DNA of 64,000 bases from Cloeon dipterum (Eukaryota > Arthropoda > Insecta > Ephemeroptera > Baetidae). Positions within the stretch are counted from its first letter, which is position 1; each line of letters starts with the position of its first letter. The stretch spans positions 21,817,883 through 21,881,882 of the forward strand of contig NC_088789.1 of NCBI RefSeq assembly GCF_949628265.1. Direction: 5' to 3'. A program made the translations under genes and the position numbers. Below the pieces are notes generated by a model, which had not been told where the DNA came from, did not search any database, and saw only the letters and a list, made by a program, of their open reading frames with translations. Shown here one piece after another: positions 25,652 to 36,200 of the stretch.

Positions 25652-27219
25652 GTTAGTGAAGTTGGCGATATCGCCAGCCCATTTTTCAAAATTTTTAAAA
25701 GTAGTGAACTTGGCGATATCGCCAAAATTCGATTTCTACAAAAATACGTTCAGAGGGTTGAAATTAGCATCAATACACCACCCCCGAACACACAAGTGGT
25801 TCAAAGGGGTTAAAACACACGTAAAAGCCGTAGAAAAAAGATAAAATGAAAATTAAACACTCAGCAGGGTTTAGCCACCTTGAAACCTCCTCAGGTGGAC
25901 TCCAAATTTTATGTAGAACAAGATAGGATGGGTGCCGAAGTGGCTAAACCCTGCAGTCTACCCTGAAAAAGGGACGAAAGGGTGAAAAACGATGTTTTTT
26001 AGTTTTTTCCGCATTAAAACTATTTTGAACAGTGTCTGCAGGGTTTAGCCACATGGAAACCTCCTCAGGTGGACTCCAAATTTCATGTAGAACAAGATAG
26101 GATGGGTGCCGAAGTGGCTAAACCCTGCAGTCTACCCTTGAAAAGGGACGAAAGGGTGAAACACGATGTTTAACGTATAATTTTTCCACTTTAAAACTAT
26201 TTTGAACACAGTCTGCAGGGTTTAGCCACCTTGAAACCTCCTCAGGTGGACTCCAAATTTCATGTAGAACAAGATAGGATGGGTGCCGAAGTGGCTAAAC
26301 CCTGCAGTCTACCCTTGAAAAGGGACGAAAGGGTGAAACACGCTGTTTAAAGTAATTTTTCCACTTTAAAACTATTTTGAACACAGTCTGCAGGGTTTAG
26401 CCACCTTGAAACCTCCTCAGGTGGACTCCAAATTTCATGTAGAACAAGATAGGATGGGTGCCGAAGTGGCTAAACCCTGCAGTCTACCCTTGAAAAGGGA
26501 CGAAAGGGTGAAACACGATGTTTAACGTAATTTTTCCACTTTAAAACTATTTTGAACACAGTCTGCAGGGTTTAGCCACTTCGGCACCCATCCTATCTTG
26601 TTCTACATGAAATTTGGAGTCCACCTGAGGAGGTTTCCAGGTGGCTAAACCCTGGAGACTGTGTTCAAAATAGTTTTAAAGTGGAAAAATTACGTTAAAC
26701 AGCATGTTTCACCCTTTCGTCCCTTTTTAAGGGTATACTGCAGGGTTTAGCCACTTCGGCACCCATCCTATCTTGTTCTACATGAAATTTGGAGTCCACC
26801 TGAGGAGGTTTCCAGGTGGCTAAACCCTGCAGACACTGTTCAAAATAGTTTTAATGCGGAAAAAACTAAAAAACATCAATTTTCTCCCTTTCGTCCCTTT
26901 TTCAGGGTAGACTGCAGGGTTTAGCCACTACGGCACCCATCCTATCTTGTTCTACATGAAATTTGGAGTCCACCTGAGGAGGTTTCCAGGTGGCTAAACC
27001 CTGCTGAGTGTTTAATTTTCATTTTATCTCTTTTCTTCGGCTTTTACGTGTGTTTTAACCCCCTTTGAACCACTTTTGTGTGTTCGGGGGTGGTGTGTTG
27101 ATGCTATTTTCAACCCTCTGAACGTATTTTTGTTGAAATGGAATTTTGGCGATATCGCCAAGTTCACTACTTTTAAAAATTTTGAAAAATGGGCTGGCGA
27201 TATCGCCAACTTCACTTAC
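25652..27219. mobile_element. Foldback-like inverted-repeat transposon with 175-bp subrepeats
   Basis: A 1.57-kb palindromic element between KLHL and RpL19. Ends are GTTAGTGAAGTTGGCGATA and its near complement. The flanks carry GTGCATGTTTG at 25639-25649 and 27220-27230, an 11-bp (up to 13 with one mismatch) target duplication. Each outer arm (about 200 bp) has two copies of the perfect palindrome TGGCGATATCGCCA (25663, 25711, 27147, 27195). Inside are seven units about 175 bp apart, starting at 25867, 26041, 26218 and 26393 (forward) and 26568, 26743 and 26917 (inverted). Each unit is itself bounded by GGGTTTAGCCAC and GTGGCTAAACCC. Spacer variants show unit 1 pairing with 7, 2 with 6 and 3 with 5. 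No transposase is encoded, so it is non-autonomous. Long subrepeat-containing arms plus a 9-11 bp duplication resemble Drosophila FB/MULE elements. Confidence 0.88.
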
Positions 27220-27350
27220 GTGCATGTTTGTCATTATGCGAACTTAATTCCAATTCAAACTCACTAAAACATTTTGGATAATTATGTAGGCGGAACAATT
27301 ATATTATGGGAGAGCAAAACCAAATACGCGCCAGGTCTCTTATATGCAAT

Positions 27351-27356
27351 TTTATT
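27351..27356 (-). terminator. Poly(A) signal of RpL19 copy A
   Basis: AATAAA on the minus strand, 35 bp beyond the stop codon. Confidence 0.65.
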
Positions 27357-27390
27357 GACAATTTAAATAAACACAGACGAGGGGGAAGGA

Positions 27391-28684
27391 TTACTTCTTG
27401 GCAGGAGCAGTGGTTTCAGTCTCAGCTTCATTCTGATACAGTTGCCGAAGCTCCTGCTTCTTCTGCGAAATCCTCTCTTCCCTTCGCTTTCGTGCCGCCT
27501 TCACCTTCTGCCTGCGGGCCTCAGCCTGGTCTGTCAACATCTTTGTGCGAGTCTTCTCTGCCTTCTTCTTATGGATGTACTCCATAAGAACACGCTTGTT
27601 TTTGAAGACATTACCCTTTGCCTTCATGTAAAGAGCGTGATAGAGATGCTTGTCGATTTTCTTAGCCTCTCTATATTTCTTAAGGAGGCGCCTAAGCACG
27701 CGCATTCTGTCAATCCACAATTGTTTTGTGGGCATACGGGCGTTGGCTGTGCCCTTCCTCTTTCCATGGCCGCAATGCCTGCCCTTTCTGCGGGCCTCCG
27801 TGTTCTTGCGGACGCGCGCCCTGGAGTGCACCGCAACTGGCTTCTTGATTATGAGCCCATCCTTAATGAGCTTACGAATGTTCTGTCCTAAAATTTAATT
27901 CAAATTAGAATCGTTCCCTTGGCAGCATTGTAAGAAAACACTTACTTGAGTTTGCATTGGCAATCTCATTAATCTCGTTTGGATCCAACCAAACTTTCTT
28001 CTTTCCGCAGCGCATAACCGAAGAGGCAAGCCTCTTCTGTAGCTTAAGGGAACTGAAATTAAAAAAAACCCTGATTAGAGATCATTTCATCTTTACTCTC
28101 AGCATTCGGCATGAGTGATGACAAAATATTGTGAAAGACACTGATAACAGACATCGCAGCCTGACAATGGACTTTTGAATTGTACAAAATACCATGGAAG
28201 ACTCGCACTTTCGCTAGGATAGGGCATTTTACATTGATTTTTCCTGTCAGAGGGCGATAAGTAGTATAATGAGTGAGCGGAAAGCGTGAGTCCCCTATTA
28301 TGTATCATACAATACCATAGTTTTCAATGCATGTTTACAAACATACACGACATACACTTTGTAAATAATAAGCAATCCATCTGCCAGAATTTCGACATTA
28401 TCAATTTTTAATCGAAGGCATTTCAATAGAGAGATTCCCTTGGTCCGTAAAGTTTAGCGTTTATCAAACGAAATAAATAAATTTGGGTTGATTTCGACAA
28501 TCGCAAAGCGCATGGCTATGCCGGGCCGATTGTGGATCAAAATATCCACCAATTTCACCGCAACTAGCACTTTTATCGCGAAAAATCGTCTGACAGACGG
28601 TATAATCAATTGATTCAGATTGACTATAAGTGAAATAGTACTCAAAAAGTCTATAAAATAGAAGAAATAATATGCTCACCTCAT
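27391..28684 (-). CDS. RpL19: 60S ribosomal protein L19 (eL19), copy A
   Basis: Structural protein of the large ribosomal subunit. Three coding exons: 28684-28680 (only ATG plus two bases), 28052-27946, 27887-27391, giving 202 aa with the usual eL19 length and order. It opens [15 protein letters not shown], then [52 protein letters not shown], and a long basic C-terminal helix ending TETTAPAKK. The intron right after the start codon is typical of this gene. The 5' leader has a pyrimidine-rich CTTCTCC, as expected for a TOP mRNA. An intact second copy lies about 2.2 kb upstream on the same strand; both retain introns, so neither is a retrocopy. Confidence 0.97.
28440..28560 (-). ncRNA. Conserved block in RpL19 intron 1 (candidate intronic ncRNA or enhancer)
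   Basis: Intron 1 of copies A and B has diverged, but this block and its counterpart at about 30680-30800 stay alignable. In copy A the minus strand can fold an ACAATCG/CGATTGT stem around a GC-rich core. Ribosomal-protein introns often host snoRNAs. I could not place convincing C/D or H/ACA boxes, so the RNA assignment is speculative. Confidence 0.2.
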
Positions 28685-28840
28685 GTTTTCTTAGTAGGAG
28701 AAGGCGTGTTCAACGTGGTACTCCACCACATTGAATGAGGGAGGGAAAAGTTTGCAAGATGGCGTAGGTACTATGTAGGATGATGTGACGTTGCCGCTTT
28801 AGAATTGACGAGATTTAAAATGTGGCGCCAAATGCGTGTG
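28685..28840 (-). promoter_or_regulatory. RpL19 copy A promoter
   Basis: It shares ordered motifs with copy B despite diverged spacing: TTTGCAAGATGGCG (YY1-like, near 28751), GATGTGACGT (28782) and AAATGTGGCGCCAAATGCG (about 28817-28836). The conserved order suggests functional elements. Confidence 0.5.
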
Positions 28841-29726
28841 TCATCATTGCGAAACATCTATTCTTCCTGTCTGTATTGGAAATAGTAATTATGTATTGTG
28901 TTAATCCTGATATAGCCTAAGAGAATAACATAGCCGGACATTTTCAATGATCACTGATCTCTGATTCAGAATTCTCATCAGTAAGCTAAAGCTGTGCTAT
29001 GGTTTTTTTATTACTGCTGAGGTGGTCCGACAATGAACGGCTGATTCAGCAGCTGTTCAGTAAGAGAGCCCATCATTTTTTTCCTACCAGAATTCCATCA
29101 TTTTAAAGCTTTTAGCCTTACGTAAATTTCAATTATTTTCAGCATATTTTACTTATGTAAATTTTAAGATTTTAAAATTTAATTTTGATTTGTGCAGATT
29201 TTTCTCTACTTTACAAATCTCAAAATGTCACTCTGGCAAGCTTTGGCATCAATAAGAAAAACCTCAATTCGTGGATCGACGCAATTACTCCAACTACTGA
29301 AAATCCTTAAAATTGGACTTACTTTCAAGTCCATTATATAAAAAGTAATTTCAGTATGACTTATTTCACAAAATATTATTTTGAAAATGAGATTTTTCAT
29401 TCTTGATTTAAATCTTATTCATCACAAGTCCCATGAATCAAATATTTTAAAAGCCAGAAAAATTGCATTCTTACTCGAGTAATTAATAGCATAAACTTTC
29501 TCATCAAATATGAATTTTGCAAAAAGTTACTATGCATCTCACCTCCATTGTAAGTTATAATTTGTTCTAAACAAATATTGAATTCTGTTAATAATAATCT
29601 GCATTTGATTCCATTCAACTTAATTGTTTGAATGACATAAGAAGTTAACTTAATTTCCAACTAATTTTAAGAGTGAAATCAAAGTGAGGAAGTAGCTGGT
29701 GACAGATTTGATATCAATGGACAAAA
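28841..29726. other. Spacer between the two RpL19 copies
   Basis: AT-rich, with short frames only and no recognisable gene. A segment near 29005-29110 (CTGCTGAGGTGGTCCGACAATGA) is partly repeated near 31400-31490, showing that the duplication unit included 5' flanking DNA. Confidence 0.45.
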
Positions 29727-29732
29727 TTTATT
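29727..29732 (-). terminator. Poly(A) signal of RpL19 copy B
   Basis: AATAAA on the minus strand, about 24 bp past the stop. Confidence 0.65.
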
Positions 29733-29755
29733 TAACAAAGAGCAGGGGAGAGAAA

Positions 29756-30926
29756 TTATTTCTTAGCAGGCGCGGTGGTGGCTGCCTCAGTATCATAAGA
29801 TTGCTGAAGCTCCAGCTTCTTCTGGGAAATTCTCTCCTCCCTTCGCTTCCTTGCTGCCTTCACCTTCTGCCTGCGGGCCTCGGCCTGGTCGGTGAGCATC
29901 TTAGTCCTGGTCTTCTCGGCCTTCTTCTTGTGGATGTACTCCATAAGAACACGCTTGTTTTTGAAGACATTACCCTTTGCCTTCATGTAAAGAGCGTGAT
30001 AGAGATGCTTGTCGATTTTCTTAGCCTCTCTATATTTCTTAAGGAGGCGCCTAAGCACACGCATCCTATCGATCCACAGTTGTTTTGTGGGCATACGGGC
30101 ATTGGCTGTGCCCTTCCTCTTTCCATGGCCGCAGTGCCTGCCTTTTCTGCGGGCCTCAGTGTTCTTGCGGACGCGCGCCCTGGAGTGCACGGCCACCGGC
30201 TTCTTGATGATAAGCCCATCCTTGATGAGCTTACGAATATTTTGCCCTAAAATTTAATTCAAATTAGAATCGTTCCTTAGGCAGCATTGTAAGAAAACAC
30301 TTACTTGAGTTGGCATTGGCAATCTCATTAATCTCGTTTGGATCTAACCAAACCTTCTTTTTGCCGCAACGCATCACCGAAGAGGCAAGCCTCTTCTGTA
30401 GCTTAAGGGAACTGAAATTAAAAAAAACCCTGATTAGAGATCATTTCATCTTTACTATCAGCATTCGCATGAGTGATGAGAAAATATTGTGAAAAGCACT
30501 GATAACAGACATCCATGTGCTCATGGGCTGCCTGTCAATAGACATTTTTTATTTCTGTACCTTTAGACATTTAAATTTTTCAACGCATGTTTATGTATGT
30601 AAAATATACAATCGATCAGCCCGAATAACTACATAATATTCAATTCAAATCAAAAGCATGTACTCATTGGAAAAATTCACTTGGTCCGTAGCGTTTAGCG
30701 GTTATCATACATGCGAAATAAATAAAATTTGGATGGATGGCGACAAACGCCAAGCACATGGCCGTGCCGGCCCGTGTTTAGACCAAAATATCCACCGATT
30801 TCCCCGCAACCAGCACTATTATCATGGTAAATCTTTCTTCGACGGAATAATCAATCGATTAAGACTGACTAGAAGCAAAATAGTACACAAGAAGTCTTTA
30901 AAATAGATGAAAAATACTCACCTCAT
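29756..30926 (-). CDS. RpL19: 60S ribosomal protein L19 (eL19), copy B
   Basis: Tandem paralogue of copy A with the same three-exon structure: 30926-30922, 30411-30305, 30246-29756, giving 200 aa. The protein is almost identical to copy A, except for the residue before HSRARV region context and the extreme C-terminus ([21 protein letters not shown] versus copy A's two-residue longer tail). A 128-bp coding stretch (29931-30058) is identical to copy A (27572-27699) even at silent positions, and the short intron 2 is nearly identical, while adjacent coding DNA and intron 1 differ. The reading frame and splice sites are intact, so both copies are probably functional. Confidence 0.96.
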
Positions 30927-31050
30927 GTTTCCCTAGTTGGTGAAGACGTGTTACTTCACTGAAACAAGAAATTTGCAAGATGGCGCCGAAAGGATGTGAC
31001 GTAAGGTGCTTTAGAGAGTTGGCTAGATTTAAAATGTGGCGCCAAATGCG
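30927..31050 (-). promoter_or_regulatory. RpL19 copy B promoter
   Basis: It contains the same ordered motifs as copy A: TTTGCAAGATGGCG near 30972, GATGTGACGT near 30993, and AAATGTGGCGCCAAATGCG near 31030-31050. The leader has a CTTCACC pyrimidine-rich start. Confidence 0.5.
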
Positions 31051-31836
31051 TATAGTGTGAATTTCAATTGCGGTTCATTATTATTTTTCTCTCATTGTCA
31101 GTCCCTGGTTACAAGAATATTAAGCCTGAATTTGCCTAATTGGCTTAAATTAATTCATACTTGATGATATCATTCAATTTTGAGGATTAAAAATTAATGT
31201 TTAAATCGGTCACCAAACCTGATTTATTTGACGAACAGAAAATTAAAGAAATACACTTAATTTATCATTAAATTTATAATAACGAACTCCCATGCTTATA
31301 GATGAAGCAGAATTTCAACTTGGAAATTAGTTTTTCATTTAAAGGATACTATTTTTTTTGCATATTTTGAATTTGTGAATTTTAGTAAATAATATAAATA
31401 CTGCTGATGAGGTCTGACAATGAAGGGGCAGATCAGCCACTGTGCAGTAAAGAGAGCGTGTCAAAATTTTTCTTATCAGAATTCCATCAGCGTGTAGACT
31501 TGGAGCCATACGATGGTTATATTTTTTGGCATATTTTACTAACTGTTAATGCTTGCAAAAGGAAATTTACAGAAAATTTATATTAAAGCAGATTTTACTC
31601 CATCATATTTTATAAATCAGATGTGAAAGATTTAAAAATATGATTGTGAGTCGTCGAAAAATATCTTGTTTTAAGAAAAAGCTTTTAATTTTTAATTCCT
31701 GTGGGATTTTTTTATTTACTCTATTTTATGGAAAATTATTAACTATTTTTATAGAGCAGAGGATTTTATGGTGTAGGGTGTTAAGTGATCTAAGGAAATG
31801 AAAACAAAGCAGTGTTTGTAAGAGTATGCAAAATAT
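31051..31836. other. Spacer, partly duplicated 5' flank of RpL19
   Basis: AT-rich and non-coding. About 31400-31490 resembles 29005-29110, part of the tandem duplication. Confidence 0.4.
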
Positions 31837-33245
31837 TTTATTGACATATCATATTATCAGTTTCTTACAGTTACGCTGGAACTGTAAGGTTTAGTTTAAA
31901 GTGGAATGATACAGGCCAAAAATTGAAAAATATTCGAATTATTGTTGGATGCCATACCAGATTTCAAGTAAGGAGACAGCCATTACCATTTGAAAAGCTT
32001 GGTAACTTTCCAGCCAATTTTCTCAAAAAATTACAGCGCTTCTTAGGTAAATTTAGGCTTTAACTGAATCCTAAGAGACGAGTTTATGCATAGACAACAA
32101 GCATTTTCCAGGCTTTTGGCTTTTCCAGTATCATTCCTCTTTAATTTCCCCTGGTCCCGGTAAAATTGTGCAACTAACTTTCAACAAACAATCGCGAATT
32201 TCCTTGTTGCAAGAAAAGGTTGAATTCAACAGCGAAAAATTTGTTGAAGCAGATTTTGCCACCGTGACCAGGAAGATTTACAGTCTAATTAAAACTATTT
32301 TTAAAATGATTGTAAATTAGAGATGTAACAATAATATGAAAGTCGTCACTAGATCTTTAAATTCACAAAAATGTGAAAATCAAAACCGGCTTTTTCAATG
32401 TATAATACGTCTTGGTGCCGTAAATAAGTGATTTTCACGAAACGAAAACTATAAAAAACGCCACTCAAAAATGTTCTCAAGAAGTCGAGACAAGTAATTA
32501 TAAACCTGTGAGTCTCTGTCTCCATTACATCAACCTAATTACAAAACTGAGATCCTGATATACGAAATATATTCGAAACGAAAAGCGACAACAAGAGTGG
32601 CGTTGTTGCAGTTAGATTCAATTATGAGCACTCGGTCCTAGCAGCAAATAATGGCATTTCAAACTGCTTAAATTTTAAAAAAGAAATAAAAAAATTGGAG
32701 AAAAGTATATAATGTAAGTTCATGCCATGTTGCTGGAACCATTCAGTCGCGAGCGTCAAACCTAATCTACATTCCGTTAAACTAACTAATAAGAAAAATA
32801 TTTACATAGGAACTTGATACATGGGTAACAAAAAAGCGGACATCTTGTCAACTGGGAAAAAGGTCTGGATATAATTTACAAAATTTTTAGTTGATTAGAC
32901 CATTTCCATTTGGGATTGCACGTTCAAGAGAGAAAAAAAATGTCCGCGTTTTTAATCTGGCAAAATTTATTGCCGAAAAAAATATATTTGGGTGTGTCAC
33001 CATATTTAATCTCGGTTCATGAGCGCTTTTTCACAATGAATATGTGTAAAGAGACAAAATTAGGTAAAAAAATTTACACAAAGTGAACCAATACACAAAA
33101 ATACTCCTAATTGAGAAGACGTCGAACTAGTGAAGGTGCTTAACCACTCAAATGGTCGTTTTAAAAAGTTCCGAAGCTTAATTTTTAGGTGGGGTCACAC
33201 TGGCACCAAATGAGTTTTGAGCGAAGTTTTCAGAGTGTAAAGAGA
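31837..33245 (-). other. 3' UTR of the THAP-MYND gene with poly(A) signal
   Basis: A minus-strand AATAAA at 31842-31837 is the best terminal signal after the stop codon at 33248-33246, giving a 3' UTR of about 1.4 kb. No further coding exon fits. Confidence 0.5.
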
Positions 33246-36200
33246 TCAAGCAGCCTTTGACGACGGCGTATTTGAAGAGGTCTTGGGGGTCTTCTTGGGC
33301 ACGCATTGAAGTTCATGTCTTTCCCAGTCATCTTTCTACAACAAGTAAAAGAATGCTATTAACACCTGCAGAAAAATCTAACTTCAGCGGAAAATTAAAA
33401 TTTGATAACAACCGAAACTATTTTTATGCAACACTATCTATGTAATCAGAGATTGTAGTATTTACTTGGCATTGTCGGCTGCAGTAGCGTCCTTGGCGAC
33501 AGTTACCGCACTCAAACTTAGCCGGTTTTTCATCGCACCTCATGCACATCTCCACCTTGCCATCTGACCTCCATGGCTCACTCGCCGTTGGATCGTCAAT
33601 AACTAGATGGTCACTGTCAAAGTCACCACACAGCCTCTCCACCTGAAACACAACCGCAAGAAAAACTCAACTTTATGCCATCTATGTAAATTCCATTAGA
33701 CAAAAAATCCAACTTTCCATACTTAGAATAACGTGTTTGGTGCAAATAAAAATTACTATTGATTAAAAAATAAAACATTTATCGGTTGTACAAAAGACAT
33801 AAACGGAATTTAGGATACGTACAGTTCTTTGAGATGTTCCCTGCTTCTTGGAGAGTTCTGTTGTGGGGTTTGTGACAGTGATGGTGAGCTCACTGTGGGC
33901 CTAAAAGCAAAGGTGCATGTGTTAACAAACAGAACAGGGGCGTGCGAGAACTTAAAATAAAAGCCTAAAATTCAAAATGTAATCGTGTCTTGCCTTAGCT
34001 GCCCAATAAATTAAATTCATGAATTAAATTTAATTAAATTCAGCATTGCCTTACAACCCAGTTTTAGTAAAATTATTAAAAAAGAAATCAATTTATCTAT
34101 TTGTTCCTTAGTAAAATTCCAACATTTTAAAGACTTAAAAAATCAACCAATTTTAAGAGTAATAATTTCAAAATGCTCTTCCTGAATCAATTTGGACTTA
34201 ATTTTCATCCTACGTACTCATATAGCTCAAGTGGAGGTCAAATGCAGAGATTACTAAAAAAATTATTATAAAATATTAGTGTAACACTGAATTTTTCAAT
34301 CAAATCCCTGAAACACATGATTACCCAAAAAATGGTTCATGATTTTCAAAATTGCAAGATGTTGTGCACGGAAAATCCTTTGAATAATAAAATACTGATC
34401 TATTTTCAATGCATGCCAGTGAATTAAAAAAACAAAATAGAGGTAAAGGCTCACCTTTGAGGAGCCAAGTAGATCGGTGATGGAGACGTTGTGGTCAGCC
34501 GCTAGGTTGGGGATGGGCATGTCACTCAGCCGGTCGCCCTGGTGGCCTGGCTTCTTGGGCTCAGTCAACAACTGCATCAAGGTGGGCGAGTTGTTGTTGG
34601 CCAGGACGGTGTTGCCAGGCGTTTTGGTCAAGATCTTCTGCAGCATGGGAGTGGTGGCGGGATTGACCTGTTGCGGCAGTTGGTGCAAGGTCACGTCAGG
34701 GTAGCTGTGTAGCCTGCGACTCGCTTGGCTGGACATGGGCCCGCAGGTTGATTGCATTCTGTTGTCAATGCGGCTCTGGATAGCAATTCCTTGCAGAATG
34801 TTCTGGAAGTTCGTGTTAGGATCCATCGTTGGCAGGGCGATGGTGCTGCTGTTGGCACTGGTGGTGGTGCTGCTCTGTTCTCGGCGTGGCATCCTGCGCC
34901 CCTGACGTGGGATTTCATCTGGATTGTTTCGCCTGGAAGTGAAAAATTGGTTGTTACTATACGGAGAGGAGAACCACGGTCATTAAATGAAGTCATTTTG
35001 AAAACATTTTGTGCCTTTCTAAAAGGAAAAATAAACCTCTAGATGGAGTGGGGAATTTTTCCAAAAATTATTTATAAAAACTGGCTGAGAGATTAAAAAA
35101 TACATAAAAAAACTGCGGTTTGTTGATATTAAGGTTTGCATATATTTTTTTAATTATTTCAAAACTGGCCTAATCACAATCTTGGAATTCTAGAAAAATT
35201 ATTTCCCATCTTAAAACTAATATGTCTTATCTGAAGAACAAGAATTCTCTTGTATTTTTTGGAGATAATAAAAAATAAATTGCCGAAGGTATTTATTATT
35301 ACCTATGAGTAGCGATGATATGGGACGCTTTGATGATGGGTCCTTGCCGTCCCTCACCGATGGGCAGTTGTTCCTGCAGGCCATTTGCTCGCGGCTTCAT
35401 GGACAGTGGGATCAAACGACGGACGTGTGCCTTGTCCAAGAGCTCGCTCTTCAAGCTCTTCTGGCTGATGTAGCTGTACAGCTCAGCCAGCTTGCAGGAG
35501 ATCACCTGCGTGAGGCTCTCCACCTCCCGACTGGTGTTTTCGATCAGCCGGTTGATCTCTTCCGGAGATCGAGCTTTGTCGAGGATGGCATTGATCTGCC
35601 GTTCCCGACTGTCCGTGAGGGTTTCGCCGTTGCTCAGGCGAGAGAGTTTGGCATCACTCTCGGAACTGCTCTGCCTGTGGGTGCGCTTCAGGCGGGATGA
35701 CGGCTTCATCCTGGGGGCCGCGTCCTCCTCGTCGGATCCACCACCGCTTGAACCAGCTTCGGCTTTCATTGAAAAATGTGCAGTCGTAAGTGAAAATGGA
35801 TATTACTTAGCATTGTGCGCGTTGGCCAAGGCCAAGCTGAGAGGCAGCTTGGTGCAAGGAGAGTGATTCGAAAAAAGTATCAAGCTGCCGTGAAAGCATA
35901 AAAATAAAATCATGGGCAAAATTAGAAATTAAATTAGTATTTAAGCACGCAAAAAATCTCAAGATGAGTTTCAAGATTTAAATTTCTTCACTGGTATTTT
36001 TAAAGAAATTTAGTTTCTCATTGCGTGAATGAGTTGGGAAAATTTTATATTTTGTGTGTTTAAAGGCTGGTTGAAATTAATTTCGACAATTTTCAACGCA
36101 GGAAAAATGGAAACTATAGAACGGAGTTAATAACTTATGTAAGAAATTTAGCTGAAGCACCACCATGGCCAACACGTGTGTTAATACTGTGAAGGACGCG

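Noticed and set aside
25864-27010. Regular 175-bp repeats considered as a CRISPR array or satellite
   Set aside because: Repeats switch orientation symmetrically, lie inside terminal inverted repeats with a target duplication, and the host is eukaryotic.
27442-27891. 149-aa plus-strand frame over RpL19 (and the similar one at 29699-30250)
   Set aside because: Antisense of the conserved RpL19 exon; the minus-strand product is unambiguous.
28100-28150. GTGATGA...CTGATAA pair considered as a C/D snoRNA in RpL19 intron 1
   Set aside because: The boxes are on the strand opposite to the host gene and only about 30 nt apart, too short for a C/D snoRNA.
29756-30926. RpL19 copy B considered as a processed pseudogene
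   Set aside because: Introns, splice sites, promoter motifs and an intact frame are all present.
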